This document shows positions 30,692-41,358 of a stretch of DNA of 64,000 nt, in pieces. The number at the start of each line of letters is the position of its first letter. The first letter of the stretch is position 1. A program made the translations under genes and the position numbers. The stretch comes from Meira nashicola (Eukaryota > Basidiomycota > Exobasidiomycetes > Exobasidiales > Brachybasidiaceae), in contig BCJU01000001.1 of assembly GCA_001600355.1 (NCBI GenBank), positions 4,030,013 to 4,094,012 of the forward strand, in the 5' to 3' direction. The notes beneath the pieces were generated by a model that worked only from the letters and a program-made list of their open reading frames with translations, ran no database searches and was not told the DNA's origin.

Positions 30692-30697
30692 ACGCGT
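30692..30697. promoter_or_regulatory. ACGCGT (MBF/MCB-type) site
   Basis: Core of the fungal MBF cell-cycle element in a shared promoter for a polarity kinase and a one-carbon enzyme needed for nucleotide synthesis. It is a six-base match only, so its use is inference. Confidence 0.3.
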
Positions 30698-31478
30698 AGT
30701 TCTAGATTATTTAGTCTATGTATGTAACAAACACTCATAAGCTTTTTTCTAGCGTTGAATGGACAAAGGGTCAGCCTTTCAAGATTGAATGATTGACACG
30801 CGCCTTCTCCTGTAGCAGATATGTACGGCGTAAATGCGCCTTAGCCTCCTTTGCACTTTAATTCATGGTTTTTGTGGTGCATGCAAGGGAAATACAGTAA
30901 GTAGTCTAGGTAACCCGGGAAGCATACGGTGAATAAAAATCACACAAGGTAATGAATGATTAAATGATATGGTTGGTACATTCATCCATAATTATTATTG
31001 ACTAATCTGCATCATTCTATTATTTGGGGGAGCTCCAAAAACATAATGAAAAAAGTATTTGATGTTCCAAAAGTATACTTTCTAGCATATCAGATAGCAA
31101 ATTGCAAGCATTGATAGGATAATGATTGAGCTTTTCCATTTTTTTCCCTCTGGATCCAATTATGAATACGATAGTTGACTAGTCCTACACTAACGATTGC
31201 TCAAGCGTTGTTAACACTTTATTTTATCTTACTCACGTGGACGTGCATAATCATTTGTTCTTTGATCAGAGCGTAAAGCGCGCTAAATGAAACAACTTCT
31301 TTGACTCGGCTCTCCCGGGCAGCGTGAATGCAAAAAGATCACTTTCATGCTGAAGAAAAAAAAATAAACCCACATCCACTAGCTGCAACCTAACCCCGCT
31401 CAGGCCAGGCAGGAACTTCCTTTTACTTGGTTTATCTTTCTCTCATATCTTCTTCTTCTTGATCGAAACACCACCTTC

Positions 31479-34400
31479 ATGCACTCTCGCTTGTCCGGCT
31501 CATTTGTCGTTCGAGCATACTCCAGTGCAAAGAGTCAACCTTCGTTTCAATTGACAACTAGAAGTCTTCGAATTGCTTCCTTTCAATCGTTGTCTGGGTG
31601 TTCTTTGAAAAGTACTCAAATTTGCAGACCTAACTTTCAATCACATTCTCGTCTATTCTCCACTTCTTATAACCTCAAAATGGCTAGCGCTTCCACTCAA
31701 GCAGACGTTGGTCCGGCAAAGATTCTAGACGGAACAGCTTTGGCAAAAAAAGTTCGTTTAGGCGTTCAAGAACGCATCAAAGAACATAAAACCAAAAATG
31801 GTAACTTTGAGCCACATTTGGTCATCGTTCAAGTCGGAGATGATAGTGCTTCTTCTACTTATATCCGCATGAAGCGTTTGGCAGCAGAAGAATGTGGTTT
31901 CAAATTCACACATGTTCATTTACCAGGTCAAAGTTCCGAGCAAGAAATCATTCGTAGAGTTGGTCAATTAAATGAAGATGCAGGCGTTGATGGTGTTCTG
32001 GTCCAATTACCATTAGGAAAACACATTGATGCTGAAGGTGAACGTCGTGTTACTGAAGCCGTCAGCCCAGAGAAAGATGTCGATGGTTTCCATGCTTTGA
32101 ACATCGGACATCTCTCCAGCAAGGCATGCAATCCAATGTTCTTGCCTTGCACCCCTGCAGGCGTGATCCGTCTATTGGAAGAAGCAGGAATCCAGGACAT
32201 GTCCGGTTTACGTGCTGTCGTGATCGGAAGAAGCGATATCGTCGGAAACCCAGTCGCAAGTCTTTTACGTTATCGTAATTGCACAGTCACACAAGTTCAT
32301 TCTAGAACAAAAGATCTTCCAGCACATTTGGCAGAGGCTGATATCGTTGTGGCTGCAATGGGCAAAGCTCAATTTGTGCAAGCTGAATGGTTGAAGAAGG
32401 ACGCAATTGTTATTGATGTTGGTACAAATTATATTCCGGACTCTACCAAAAAGAGCGGACAACGTTTAGTCGGCGATGTTGACTTTGCCAAAGCGAGTCA
32501 CGTTGCCAAAGCTATCACTCCTGTACCCGGAGGTGTCGGTCCAATGACAGTTGCCATGCTTATGGAAAATGTTCTCGTATCAGCAGAAAGAAGTTTGTCA
32601 AAAGGTAGACTGGGTCGCGGCGTCACAACGGCAAACCCTATTACGATTCTCGATAAAGTACCAGCCGATATTGAAGTTGCACGTAGTCAAACGCCGAAGC
32701 CCATCACACAAGTCGCCAGAGAGATTGGTGTGCTCAGCACTGAATTAGAACCATATGGAGATGTTAAAGCAAAAGTTGACTTATCCATCCTTGAGCGACT
32801 TGCCCATCGCAAGAATGGTAAATACATCGTTGTCGCCGGTATCACACCTACTCCTTTGGGAGAAGGGAAATCAACAACTACGATTGGGTTAGCACAAGCA
32901 TTAGGAGCTCATTTGGGTAAATCTTGCTTTGCCTGTGTTCGTCAACCAAGTCAAGGTCCCACTTTCGGTATCAAAGGTGGTGCAGCTGGTGGTGGTTATA
33001 GTCAAGTTATTCCAATGGAAGAGTTTAACCTTCATTTGACGGGTGATATTCATGCAGTTCAAGCAGCCAACAATTTATTAGCAGCCGCAATCGATACACG
33101 TATGTTCCACGAAGCAACACAAAAGGATTCAGCCTTATTTGACAGACTTTGTCCTAAAAAGAAGGGAATTCGTTCTTTCGCACCAGTCATGTTCCGTCGT
33201 CTGAAGAAATTGGGCATCAACAAAACCAATCCAGATGATTTGACGGAAGAGGAAAAGAGTAAATGGGCCAGATTGGACATTGACCCCGAAACAATCACAT
33301 GGCACCGCGTTACAGATACAAATGACCGTTTCTTGCGTCAGATTACCGTTGGTCAAGCACCTACAGAGAAAGGTCAAGAACGCAAAACAGGATACGATAT
33401 TGCAGTTGCAAGTGAATGTATGGCAGTATTGGCATTAAGTCGCGATTTGAAAGATATGCGCGAGCGATTAGGTAGAATGGTGATCGCTACAAGTCGTGCA
33501 GGTGATCCAGTAACAGCAGATGATCTTGGTATCGGAGGTGCATTGACTGTTTTGATGAAAGATTCTATCAAGCCAAATTTGATGCAAACGTTAGAAGGAA
33601 CACCCGTCTTTGTTCACGCCGGTCCTTTTGCTAATATTGCTCATGGTAACTCTTCAATTCTTGCTGATGCTATTGCATTGAAGTTGGCCGGTCTAGAAGA
33701 AGGTGAAACAGATGAAAAAGCTGGTTACGTCATTACAGAGGCAGGATTTGGTGCCGATATTGGTATGGAGAAGTTTTGCAACATTAAATGTCGCGAAAGT
33801 GGTTTAGTACCAGATGCTGTTGTATTGGTGGCCACTGTTCGTGCTTTGAAGACACATGGAGGTGGTCCCGAAGTTTCACCTGGAAAGCCATTATCTGAGG
33901 TATATTTGGAAGAAAATTTGGAAATCCTTGAAAAGGGGTGCACAAACTTGCGTAAGCATATCGAAAATGCCAAGAAGTTCGGATTAAAGGTCATCGTTGC
34001 TGTTAACAGATTTTCTACCGATACCGATCGTGAATTGGAATTGGTTGCACGTGAAGCATTAGCAGCAGGTGCTGATGCCGCTGTTCCTGCCAATCACTGG
34101 GCTCGTGGTGGTGAAGGTGCGGTAGATTTGGCCAAAGCTGTTATTCAACAATTGGAAGGTAAACCATCTGATTTCAAATTCTTATACAATTCCGATCAAT
34201 CTATCGAACAAAAGATTGAAACTATCGTTAAAGAAATGTATGGCGGTGATGGAATCGAAATTTCAGAATTGGCACAAAAACAAATTGATTCGTATACAAG
34301 ACAAGGTTTCGGTCATTTGAACGTTTGCATGGCTAAAACACATTTGTCTTTAAGTCATGACCCATCGCAAAAAGGAGCACCAACAGGATTCAAAGTTCCA

Positions 34401-34544
34401 ATCAGATCTGTCAAATTATCTGCTGGAGCGGGTTTCGTTTATCCTTTGTGCGGTGATATGCAAACTATGCCAGGATTATCTACTCGACCAGGATATTATC
34501 AAATCGATTTAGATGAGAATGGACAAGTTGTAGGATTATTCTAA
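31479..34544 (+). CDS. MIS1: trifunctional C1-tetrahydrofolate synthase (mitochondrial and probably cytosolic forms)
   Basis: 1021 residues, one exon. It interconverts 10-formyl-, methenyl- and methylene-THF for purine, thymidylate and formyl-methionine synthesis. Residues 1-67 form a typical presequence (Arg/Ser-rich, no acidic residues, ending RLFSTS). The dehydrogenase/cyclohydrolase part (~72-370) has the catalytic [23 protein letters not shown] and [12 protein letters not shown]. The formyl-THF synthetase part (~385-1021) has the P-loop [14 protein letters not shown] and ends in the conserved [17 protein letters not shown] block. A second in-frame ATG at 31680 (codon 68) starts exactly at the mature enzyme, in strong context (aaaATGG), while the first ATG at 31479 has a weak T at -3; no ATG in any frame lies between them. 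Leaky scanning could yield a 954-residue cytosolic form. Confidence 0.96.
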   Translation: MHSRLSGSFVVRAYSSAKSQPSFQLTTRSLRIASFQSLSGCSLKSTQICRPNFQSHSRLFSTSYNLKMASASTQADVGPAKILDGTALAKKVRLGVQERIKEHKTKNGNFEPHLVIVQVGDDSASSTYIRMKRLAAEECGFKFTHVHLPGQSSEQEIIRRVGQLNEDAGVDGVLVQLPLGKHIDAEGERRVTEAVSPEKDVDGFHALNIGHLSSKACNPMFLPCTPAGVIRLLEEAGIQDMSGLRAVVIGRSDIVGNPVASLLRYRNCTVTQVHSRTKDLPAHLAEADIVVAAMGKAQFVQAEWLKKDAIVIDVGTNYIPDSTKKSGQRLVGDVDFAKASHVAKAITPVPGGVGPMTVAMLMENVLVSAERSLSKGRLGRGVTTANPITILDKVPADIEVARSQTPKPITQVAREIGVLSTELEPYGDVKAKVDLSILERLAHRKNGKYIVVAGITPTPLGEGKSTTTIGLAQALGAHLGKSCFACVRQPSQGPTFGIKGGAAGGGYSQVIPMEEFNLHLTGDIHAVQAANNLLAAAIDTRMFHEATQKDSALFDRLCPKKKGIRSFAPVMFRRLKKLGINKTNPDDLTEEEKSKWARLDIDPETITWHRVTDTNDRFLRQITVGQAPTEKGQERKTGYDIAVASECMAVLALSRDLKDMRERLGRMVIATSRAGDPVTADDLGIGGALTVLMKDSIKPNLMQTLEGTPVFVHAGPFANIAHGNSSILADAIALKLAGLEEGETDEKAGYVITEAGFGADIGMEKFCNIKCRESGLVPDAVVLVATVRALKTHGGGPEVSPGKPLSEVYLEENLEILEKGCTNLRKHIENAKKFGLKVIVAVNRFSTDTDRELELVAREALAAGADAAVPANHWARGGEGAVDLAKAVIQQLEGKPSDFKFLYNSDQSIEQKIETIVKEMYGGDGIEISELAQKQIDSYTRQGFGHLNVCMAKTHLSLSHDPSQKGAPTGFKVPIRSVKLSAGAGFVYPLCGDMQTMPGLSTRPGYYQIDLDENGQVVGLF
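31680..31682 (+). other. alternative internal start codon for cytosolic C1-THF synthase
   Basis: ATG with A at -3 and G at +4, at codon 68, directly after the predicted presequence. It is the next ATG after 31479 in any frame, so ribosomes that skip the first weak ATG would start here and make an enzyme without targeting signal. Confidence 0.55.
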
Positions 34545-34746
34545 ATCGTGTAAAATGAATTCATTCAACAATGATTCATGTGTAAATCTCATGTATACTT
34601 TCTGCATATAGACTTAATAATGGTCATTATTTACCGTGGGCTCAACGTCCCCGCATTCGAAGTTTATCAAAGTTTGTCCTCGTAATTATAGCATTGTGAG
34701 AGGAGGATATGTCTATGTAAAGGTTAGTGTAGTGAGATAAGGAATA

Positions 34747-35691
34747 TTAAAACAATTGGTTCATCAATTTTAAGCTAACTTCGACACCTAAGAATGTTGC
34801 TGCATTGGCTGGGAAAGCACGTAGAATTGCAGGACCTGCACCTTTGAACAAAGCACCAAAGCCGTCTTGTGCAACGGTTACGCGGAAGCAGTGCAAAAAG
34901 CTGTTGTATGTTCCAGCAGGTGCACCTTGGTAACGAGATTTGATCACATCTGGTGGAATTGCGATTGACCACATTGCCATACCTGCTAAACCACCTGCGG
35001 TTAAGACGTTCAACATGTTCAATTGAGATGGATCTTGACCGGCAGGTGTGAGACCACGTTTGATAGCTTCATATGCACCAAAGTAAGCCGCACTTCCTGG
35101 ACCATCACGAGCCAAGGTGGCTCCTGTTCCACGAAAGATTGATTTTACACCACCTTCTTTGTACAATTGACGAACGACATCCAAAGGTCCATTATATTTT
35201 GGTCCTGCGTTTGAGGATTGTCCTTGAAGTTGTAAAAGAACTTTTACACGTTCAGCAGGAGCGGCGATAAGTGTTGTTGGAATAGCAGAAAAGAAACCGG
35301 CAAACATTAATTCGGGTAAACTTAAATTTTTATCTTGTCTGTTTGGCGTTGAAGCAAATACTAATTTTTTACCTAAATCGAAAGACCAAAAAGAAACTGC
35401 AAACATTGGAGTTACACCAACCAAAGGAGGACCCATTCCTCTGTATAATCCTTTAATTCCATCTGCTGCCAATGCTTTACGTACGACATCCATTGCTCCT
35501 GTATATGTTCCTGCAGGTGCAGTTTGTAAACGTGTTTTTGTTAAATCGAAAGGATGTCCAACTAAAACACATGAAATACCTCCAAAACCACCACTAAGGA
35601 AAGATTTGATGGAAGAAGCAGCAGACTTTTTAGGGTCTAATTGAATCTCTTGTTCATCTTTGATGGCCGCTGATAGAGAATCGTCTGCCAT
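34747..35691 (-). CDS. CRC1: mitochondrial carnitine/acylcarnitine carrier
   Basis: 314 residues with three mitochondrial-carrier repeats. It exchanges acylcarnitine for carnitine across the inner membrane so acyl groups can enter beta-oxidation. The signature P-x-D/E-x-x-K/R appears in each repeat as HPFDLTKTR, APAERVKVLLQLQGQ and IPPDVIKSR; the middle AP-x-ER-x-K and the third PPD-x-x-KSR are specific to carnitine carriers. Matching GLYRGM, SIFRGTGATLARD and ALFKGAGPAILRAFPANAA segments close the repeats. The short N-terminal extension of ~28 residues is polar, without a cleavable presequence. It is convergent with C1-THF synthase (202 bp apart) and divergent from RidA. Confidence 0.94.
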   Translation of the reverse strand: MADDSLSAAIKDEQEIQLDPKKSAASSIKSFLSGGFGGISCVLVGHPFDLTKTRLQTAPAGTYTGAMDVVRKALAADGIKGLYRGMGPPLVGVTPMFAVSFWSFDLGKKLVFASTPNRQDKNLSLPELMFAGFFSAIPTTLIAAPAERVKVLLQLQGQSSNAGPKYNGPLDVVRQLYKEGGVKSIFRGTGATLARDGPGSAAYFGAYEAIKRGLTPAGQDPSQLNMLNVLTAGGLAGMAMWSIAIPPDVIKSRYQGAPAGTYNSFLHCFRVTVAQDGFGALFKGAGPAILRAFPANAATFLGVEVSLKLMNQLF

Positions 35692-36220
35692 TTTTGCTTT
35701 GCTTATATAAATGTGTGAAAAGAAGAAGGTGTACTAAAAAGGACGAGTACTAGATGATGGAAGAGATTCAAGAAAGTGCGGGGCACAAATCATCAAAGAT
35801 ATATCCTTTTTTCTTCTCCAGAAGATTTTTTCTTTCCCCGGTCGATCAAAGACCGGAGCGCGAGAGACATAGAGCATTCACGCTTGAAACATTCACGCGC
35901 ATAAAAAGACTGCAAAGGTGCATTTGGAAGAAAGTCCAAAAATTGGCGGGCCTTTTGGCTAGTGGAGAAAAGCAGCATATGAAAAAAAAGCGCTTGGCTT
36001 TGCTTGACCTGGTATCAATTGAGACGGCTGTGTCGGGAGGGAGACCAAAGCATACATACACATATTCGGGCGTGCCGTATACAGTGTACCGGGTGAGCAT
36101 CGGCCAGGTATATGCATAAGTTTTTGGCGCGAAAGAAGAATGCAGAAGAAGCGTCAATATCAGCATTTAAGGTTATTTTTTGCTACATCAACACAACATC
36201 ATTACACTCATTGTGGCTGT
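35692..36220. other. divergent intergenic region / leader CRC1 / RidA
   Basis: About 0.5 kb between the carnitine carrier start and the likely RidA start. It has a TATATAA run at 35704-35710, close to the carrier start, and purine- and pyrimidine-rich tracts. An earlier in-frame RidA ATG at 36140 lies in this stretch. No other gene is seen. Confidence 0.45.
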
Positions 36221-36801
36221 ATGTTACTTCGTGTTCAAAGACTCACTCACCTCAGAAGTTTGCCTAGACTAAGCTCTGCCAATACAAACCGCCTCGTTCC
36301 ATTGGCTTTCACCTCATCATTATTCCATACATCCGTCAAGATGGCATCTGATGCTCCTTACAAAGTAGTTACTACAAAAGATGCACCGAGTGCAATTGGT
36401 CCTTATTCTCAAGCTGTTGTTCATAATGGTTTAATCTTTTGCTCAGGCTGCATTCCTTTTGTTCCTTCTACTATGCAACTCGTCGAAGGAGATATTCAAG
36501 CTCAAGCTCAACAATCTTTAGACAACTTGTTAGCTATCGTTCAAGCAAGTGGAAGTGATAAAAGTCATATCTTAAAAACTACAGTCTTTTTGAAAGATAT
36601 GAACGATTTTGCAAAGGTGAGTTTTAGTACATGATTGTATTCGCCAACATTCTTACTTACCACATTGATTCATCTTAGGTCAACGAAGTTTATGAGCGCG
36701 TCTTTGCTCCATACAAACCTGCTCGTTCAGCTGTCGAAGTTGCTAGATTACCTCGTGATGTCGGTGTTGAGATCGAATGTGTAGCAGCTGTCAAGGCTTA
36801 A
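36221..36801 (+). CDS. MMF1: RidA/YjgF/Mmf1 reactive-intermediate deaminase, one intron, probably dual-targeted
   Basis: Exon 1 to 36616, 62-bp intron 36617-36678 (GTGAGT...TTAG, phase 0), exon 2 36679-36801. RidA hydrolyses reactive 2-aminoacrylate-type enamines from serine and threonine dehydratases; in yeast the mitochondrial form also protects isoleucine synthesis and mtDNA. The core shows [22 protein letters not shown], then exon 2 supplies VNEVYERVF and [20 protein letters not shown], with the conserved Arg of the active site; without splicing the protein would lose these. From 36221 the 40-residue leader is Arg/Leu/Ser-rich, a good presequence (172 residues in total). An in-frame ATG at 36140 gives 27 more residues. 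The ATG at 36341 starts exactly at the 132-residue core in strong context (aagATGG). Confidence 0.93.
36341..36343 (+). other. alternative internal start codon for cytosolic RidA
   Basis: ATG with A at -3 and G at +4 at the first residue of the conserved RidA core. The preceding ATG at 36221 has T at -3 and no ATG lies between the two in any frame, so leaky scanning or a downstream transcription start could give a cytosolic form. Confidence 0.5.
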
Positions 36802-37155
36802 AGGAATTAAAAATTGACATGACAGAATGATCATCGCTTAATACACAAAGAAGTAATAACGTAAGGAAAATAGCACATTTTTAATGCTTACACATATGAT
36901 TGAGACAAAAGTAGGTGATGATGTAAATATGGTGATTGGATAAGATTTAACGGAGGGTGAAAAAAGCTGAATATGCAAAAGAAATGATGTAAAGAAAGGA
37001 AAGAGTGAAGAAGGAAAAAATATGAAATGTACACAAAAAAGGAGTGGGAAATGCAATATAAAAAGACATCAAAAAGCGTCAAAAATCATCCCAATCGTCG
37101 AATTGGATTTTCGGGCTCTGGGAACGATTACGAACCAATGTTTGTCTGCGCTGTT
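36802..37155. other. convergent 3' intergenic region RidA / CCR4
   Basis: 354 bp between two convergent stops, AT-rich and purine-rich on the plus strand. It should hold both poly(A) sites. No gene or structured element is seen. Confidence 0.45.
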
Positions 37156-39375
37156 TCATTTCCCGTTCGATCGATTAGCTGATCCGAGCCCTATCCTTTG
37201 TCGTCCATCTCTTGGATGCTTGACGCGGAATTCGCTCAAAATGCAAATGTGATCTGAAGGGAAATGAGCATTGGGGAATCCAACTACCTTGTCAATATAC
37301 GCAGTGTCGACTTCTCCCAGCAGTCCTGTAACAGCGAGAGCATTAGAATTGTACCAGATATAATCAAGATTGCCTTCGAAGTGTGGTGTATAATTGGTGA
37401 ATGGAAGTTCACCAATGTGTGCATAAGAGCTCTTCATTGCTTGACCATGTTCTAGACCATTAGCTGTATAATCTCCGTAAACATGGTTGATGAAATCTTC
37501 GTGATCTCCCTTCAACTTTCCTTTGCTCAAGAATTCATATACACCACTTCCAGGCATACTATTGAAATCTCCACAAAGGATCGTTGGAATCTTGTTGCCA
37601 TGATTATAGTGAGGAGCAGGAGGGTAGCCCTCTTTCACGTCTAGCTTGGCGGGATATTTGGCAAATCTTTCTCCGATCTTTTCTAGCTCTTCCATCAACA
37701 TTGCTACTTGTACCAATTTGACATCTCTGAATTCTGGATCCCAATGTACGTGCACGTTTGCCACAATCAATCTACTTCCACTTTCCTTATTCTCCAATAA
37801 GGCAATAACAGCGACTTCATCTTTTGTCATCACTCGGTTGAACATATCCTCTGTTCGCTTGAAATCAGGTCTTCGCAAGGCAGCTTGGTTAAATTCAACC
37901 AATTGCCTTTCCACTAACGAATACTTTGATGACTTGTAAAAGATTGCACATCCATCCACCAATTTGCGCTCCTCCTCTCTCATCGTCCTTGCACGTGTTT
38001 TGGGCGAGAAGATTCCTTCGTAATCCTGTTGCGAGAGATGATGTAGGAAGTACTCTTCAAATTGCTCAGAAGCGACTTCTTGCATACAGCAGATATCCGC
38101 GCCGTAGCTCATCACCTCTTGTAGGATAAACTCCTTTCTGTAGTCCCATGATAAAGCCCAGGATGGAGTGTATCCGTACATTTGCGGAGTCGCCATTCGG
38201 TCGCAGAGGATGTTGTAGCTCAAGACATTGAAAGATTCAGCAGGTGCTTCAGGTTCATCTTCTCCTTCCCGTGTTCCAAGATCAGGCTCGATCGTGATCC
38301 ATTCACGTTCAGGAGGCGGAAGTGGAACAGGACAAGAATCCCGCAAGAATGCAACCAAGGCCTGTGTACCTTCTTTTTGGATCAATTGTCGAAGATTTTC
38401 TTGCATCGGATTTCCCTCAATACCCAAAGTCTCTAGCTGATACAACGTTCCCAACTCTGGCGGTAGTGTGACAAGGTTGTTGTCGAACAAGAACAACTCT
38501 TTCAAGCTTGTAAGCATTCCCATCTCTGGAGGAAGGGAATTAAGTTTATTGCCCGAAACGTCCAAGATGGTAAGATGGCGTAGTTGTACAATATCGGATG
38601 CCAGTGAAGTGAGAGCGTTATGATTGATGAACAAAGATGTCAAGAAGGTGTACCGATATAACTCTTTGGCGATATTCTTCAACCCTAAACCTCCCATATC
38701 TATCGTTGTCCATGACTGTCCATCCTTTCCGTTCGAATCCGATTCATCGGAAGATAGATCGGCTTGCTTTTTCAATGAACTTCCAGAATTACTCACATGC
38801 AATCCATTCGCTGCCATGCGCGGTACATGAATTGCACCTCCTTTTGTCGGATCTTGAATAGCAATCGCCGAACTTGTTGCACTTCTTGCAGCCAAAGCAG
38901 CAGCTCTAGCATGATGATGCGGTGAGGCCGATTGACGAGAGATGTCTGCTTTGAGTAATTGTTGTTGCCAATGAGGCGATGAATTCATTGCAGCGGCGGA
39001 AGAAGCGGATGTAGATGACATAGAATGCATTGGTCCAGGAGAAGGTATTTGTCCAGGACCGTGTGATTGATGGAGATGATGATGTTGACCAGAGCCACCT
39101 CCTCCAAGCAAGGATGCATACCCGGGCGAAGATGGAGCGTTGCTGTTCATCGGACCAATGCCAGGAAGCGATGATAAGGATGGATTTTGTTGATGTGGGG
39201 CATGATGTGATCTAGAAACCCAACCTCCAATGCCGGAGGAAGGATACCGTGTTGCGCCTGGATAGCCATTTGCGCCATTCGATCCACCATAAGAACTTGC
39301 CCCATTAGAATTTTGATGGTAGAGGTACGCCGGACCCGGTGAGGGCGAAGGTGAAGGCGCCGGGGACTGATACAT
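37156..39375 (-). CDS. CCR4: CCR4-NOT deadenylase subunit Ccr4 (LRR + EEP nuclease)
   Basis: 739 residues, one exon. Catalytic poly(A) nuclease of the CCR4-NOT complex. A Pro/Ser/Gly/His-rich leader (1-~200) precedes a leucine-rich-repeat block (about 250-330: LTILDVSGNKLNSLPPEMG and LKELFLFDNNLVTLPPELG), which docks to the NOT scaffold, and the endonuclease/exonuclease/phosphatase domain (about 385-730). Catalytic residues are visible in FNVLSYNILCD, CMQEV (Mg-binding Glu), NVHVHWDP, GDFNSMPGSGVYEFL and SDHICILSEF. These metal and catalytic residues are intact, so it should be active. The divergent neighbour is Mic19, about 1.2 kb away. Confidence 0.96.
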   Translation of the reverse strand: MYQSPAPSPSPSPGPAYLYHQNSNGASSYGGSNGANGYPGATRYPSSGIGGWVSRSHHAPHQQNPSLSSLPGIGPMNSNAPSSPGYASLLGGGGSGQHHHLHQSHGPGQIPSPGPMHSMSSTSASSAAAMNSSPHWQQQLLKADISRQSASPHHHARAAALAARSATSSAIAIQDPTKGGAIHVPRMAANGLHVSNSGSSLKKQADLSSDESDSNGKDGQSWTTIDMGGLGLKNIAKELYRYTFLTSLFINHNALTSLASDIVQLRHLTILDVSGNKLNSLPPEMGMLTSLKELFLFDNNLVTLPPELGTLYQLETLGIEGNPMQENLRQLIQKEGTQALVAFLRDSCPVPLPPPEREWITIEPDLGTREGEDEPEAPAESFNVLSYNILCDRMATPQMYGYTPSWALSWDYRKEFILQEVMSYGADICCMQEVASEQFEEYFLHHLSQQDYEGIFSPKTRARTMREEERKLVDGCAIFYKSSKYSLVERQLVEFNQAALRRPDFKRTEDMFNRVMTKDEVAVIALLENKESGSRLIVANVHVHWDPEFRDVKLVQVAMLMEELEKIGERFAKYPAKLDVKEGYPPAPHYNHGNKIPTILCGDFNSMPGSGVYEFLSKGKLKGDHEDFINHVYGDYTANGLEHGQAMKSSYAHIGELPFTNYTPHFEGNLDYIWYNSNALAVTGLLGEVDTAYIDKVVGFPNAHFPSDHICILSEFRVKHPRDGRQRIGLGSANRSNGK

Positions 39376-40541
39376 AGGATGGCGAATCTATATGAGAATT
39401 TGAAGCAGCAAAAGCGATTTGATCACGCACGGCAAAGACGACAGAAGAAACAAGAGGAGGCGGCGGCGAAAAAGAAAATGACGGGGAGGATAGCCTCATG
39501 ATCTGATGTCGGACAAAGCGATCCAATGTCGAGTCGATGACTTTGCAACTGATATTAGATAAGTCAAAGGAGAGAATGCATGCGTTAGAGAGATGAAATG
39601 GAATTCACTCTTGCAATTCTCAAAAATGAATCTAAACTTACCTGTGATTGCAAAAGGTATGCTAATTTATAGTAATGTCGAAATATGTACAGCGAATTAT
39701 TGTTGATCGTAATTCGAACCACTTAAACCATACAAAACGATCGACTGGTCAAAAGTAGAGAAAAGTCTTGAAAGTGGAGCACTGAGATAATTCGAAGAGG
39801 TTATGACTGGTGATATTGTCAGGTATATATACCTAATCGTATATTGGACGCTTTATCCAATCCTTTTGAAGGTATAGATTCGATACCTTGATTTGTACTG
39901 TTCGTGTGAGGTTTGCTATGGTAAAAAGACCAAGCGCATGAAGATGATGGCGACGGAAAACGGATCGATCTTACGCACAAAAGCACTGCACACGGGTCTC
40001 TTCACAAGCACGCAACAGCAGGCCTTGTGTCGCTTATACATAGGTACGGTAGAATAGAATAAATGCACACGCAAACGCAATTCCCTTACACAACACGAAC
40101 GACAAAAGGGTTACTGTACATATCGTGCTTATACACATACATACGCAAAACAAGAAATACCGTTCGACTCTGGTATAGTGCCATTATTTTATATCGCCAA
40201 CAGAAAAAAAAAAGAAATGGAAAAATGAAGCACCGCCTGGCGCAGCGCACACAGCTTCTTGCATATGGAGAAAGGCAGCCCAAAGCGGCAATTTTGAAGG
40301 AATTGAGCGTGCCTGTATTTGGATCAAATACAATTCTTGTATTTTTTTTGTTGAGCCAAAAAATGTATTCGTTTTTAGAAGATTATTAGACCAAAGGAAG
40401 CTCTGCGCCCGGTTCAACACGGCAGCTTGAGATGGAGGGTTAAATATGTATGAGAAAGGGAAGGAATGATTGAAGCTAACGATTATTGTTCTTCTCATCA
40501 TCATCAAAAAAGGTAGACAATATAGCAAACCCTATCTGAAA
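39376..40541. other. divergent intergenic region CCR4 / MIC19
   Basis: 1.17 kb without a supported gene. It likely includes a long CCR4 5' leader, because possible GT donors and pyrimidine-rich acceptors occur upstream of 39375, and the Mic19 promoter. A poly-A run lies at 40204-40213 and a run of T at 40342-40350. Short frames here have no family likeness. Confidence 0.4.
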
Positions 40542-41204
40542 ATGGGTGCAGCTTCATCAAAAACTGAATCGAGTACTGTTAGCGGTCAAGAAAAGCTACA
40601 AAATGTGAATCGGACATTATTAAACAAGATTGAAAATCCAACAGGTGCATCTTCTTCATCTACATTAACACAGACTTACGGATCAAATTCGGAAAAGGAA
40701 AAACAGAATGAATCAAAAGTTCCTTCACTTGATCGTCAACAATATTTAGATTCATCTATTCAAGGAAAGATTCGTGAAGAATTATCACGTCTACGTAAAC
40801 AAGATTCCGACTTACAAAAGCAAATCGAACAAGCATTAGAGAAAGAAAGTTTAGATATAGGATCACAGAATAAGACTGGAGCGAAAGGAAAATCAAGTAT
40901 CCTTCTCAAACAAGAATTGGATGATGTTAGAAGTAAGATCGAACGTCATAATCAGAGAAGGGAAAAGGTTGACAAGGCTCCTGGTGTAAAGAATGCTCGT
41001 GAAAAAGTGATTCAATGCTACAACAAGAACCCAAACACATCATTGGAATGCTGGGCAGAAGTTCGTGATTTCAGACAAGCTGTCTCTCGTGCAGAAAGTG
41101 TGAGTTGTAGAGCTCTAAATGCGTTCCGTATGCTTACTTTACTGACAGAATATAATTCCCTACTCCACTTTCCTTAGGACTTTGTCGCTTCTTTGTCTAC
41201 ATGA
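40542..41204 (+). CDS. MIC19: MICOS subunit Mic19, N-myristoylated CHCH protein, one intron
   Basis: Exon 1 40542-41099, 78-bp intron 41100-41177 (GTGAGT...TTAG, phase 0), exon 2 41178-41204 coding only DFVASLST and the stop; 194 residues. The frame is open upstream to a TTG, but the first ATG gives MGAASSK, a textbook N-myristoylation site, as in Mic19/CHCHD3. A long coiled-coil, charged middle (about 70-160) precedes the C-terminal CHCH-type segment with a CX10C spacing, CYNKNPNTSLECWAEVRDF, the same spacing as yeast Mic19. In mitochondria the protein links Mic60 to Mic10 in crista junctions. Without the tiny last exon the frame runs into 26 unrelated residues. Confidence 0.88.
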
Positions 41205-41358
41205 AGAGCTTACTGGGAAAAGAAGGACATGAATTATTACTAGTGATCACAATTTGATCGCGTTTTAGAGTATGAAAAGATGCATCAACATCGATATATC
41301 GTGTAAGCAATGTAGACGATCATGGAAATAATGAGAATGTGTAAAAGTACTGCCTTAT

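Larger units (their letters stand above)
30329..31478. other. divergent intergenic region CLA4 / C1-THF synthase
   Basis: 1.15 kb with no coding frame of note. Contains an inverted repeat at 30562-30585, an ACGCGT hexamer at 30692-30697, and a pyrimidine-rich leader (31428-31478) just before the C1-THF synthase ATG. CG-rich patches alternate with AT-rich DNA. Confidence 0.5.
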
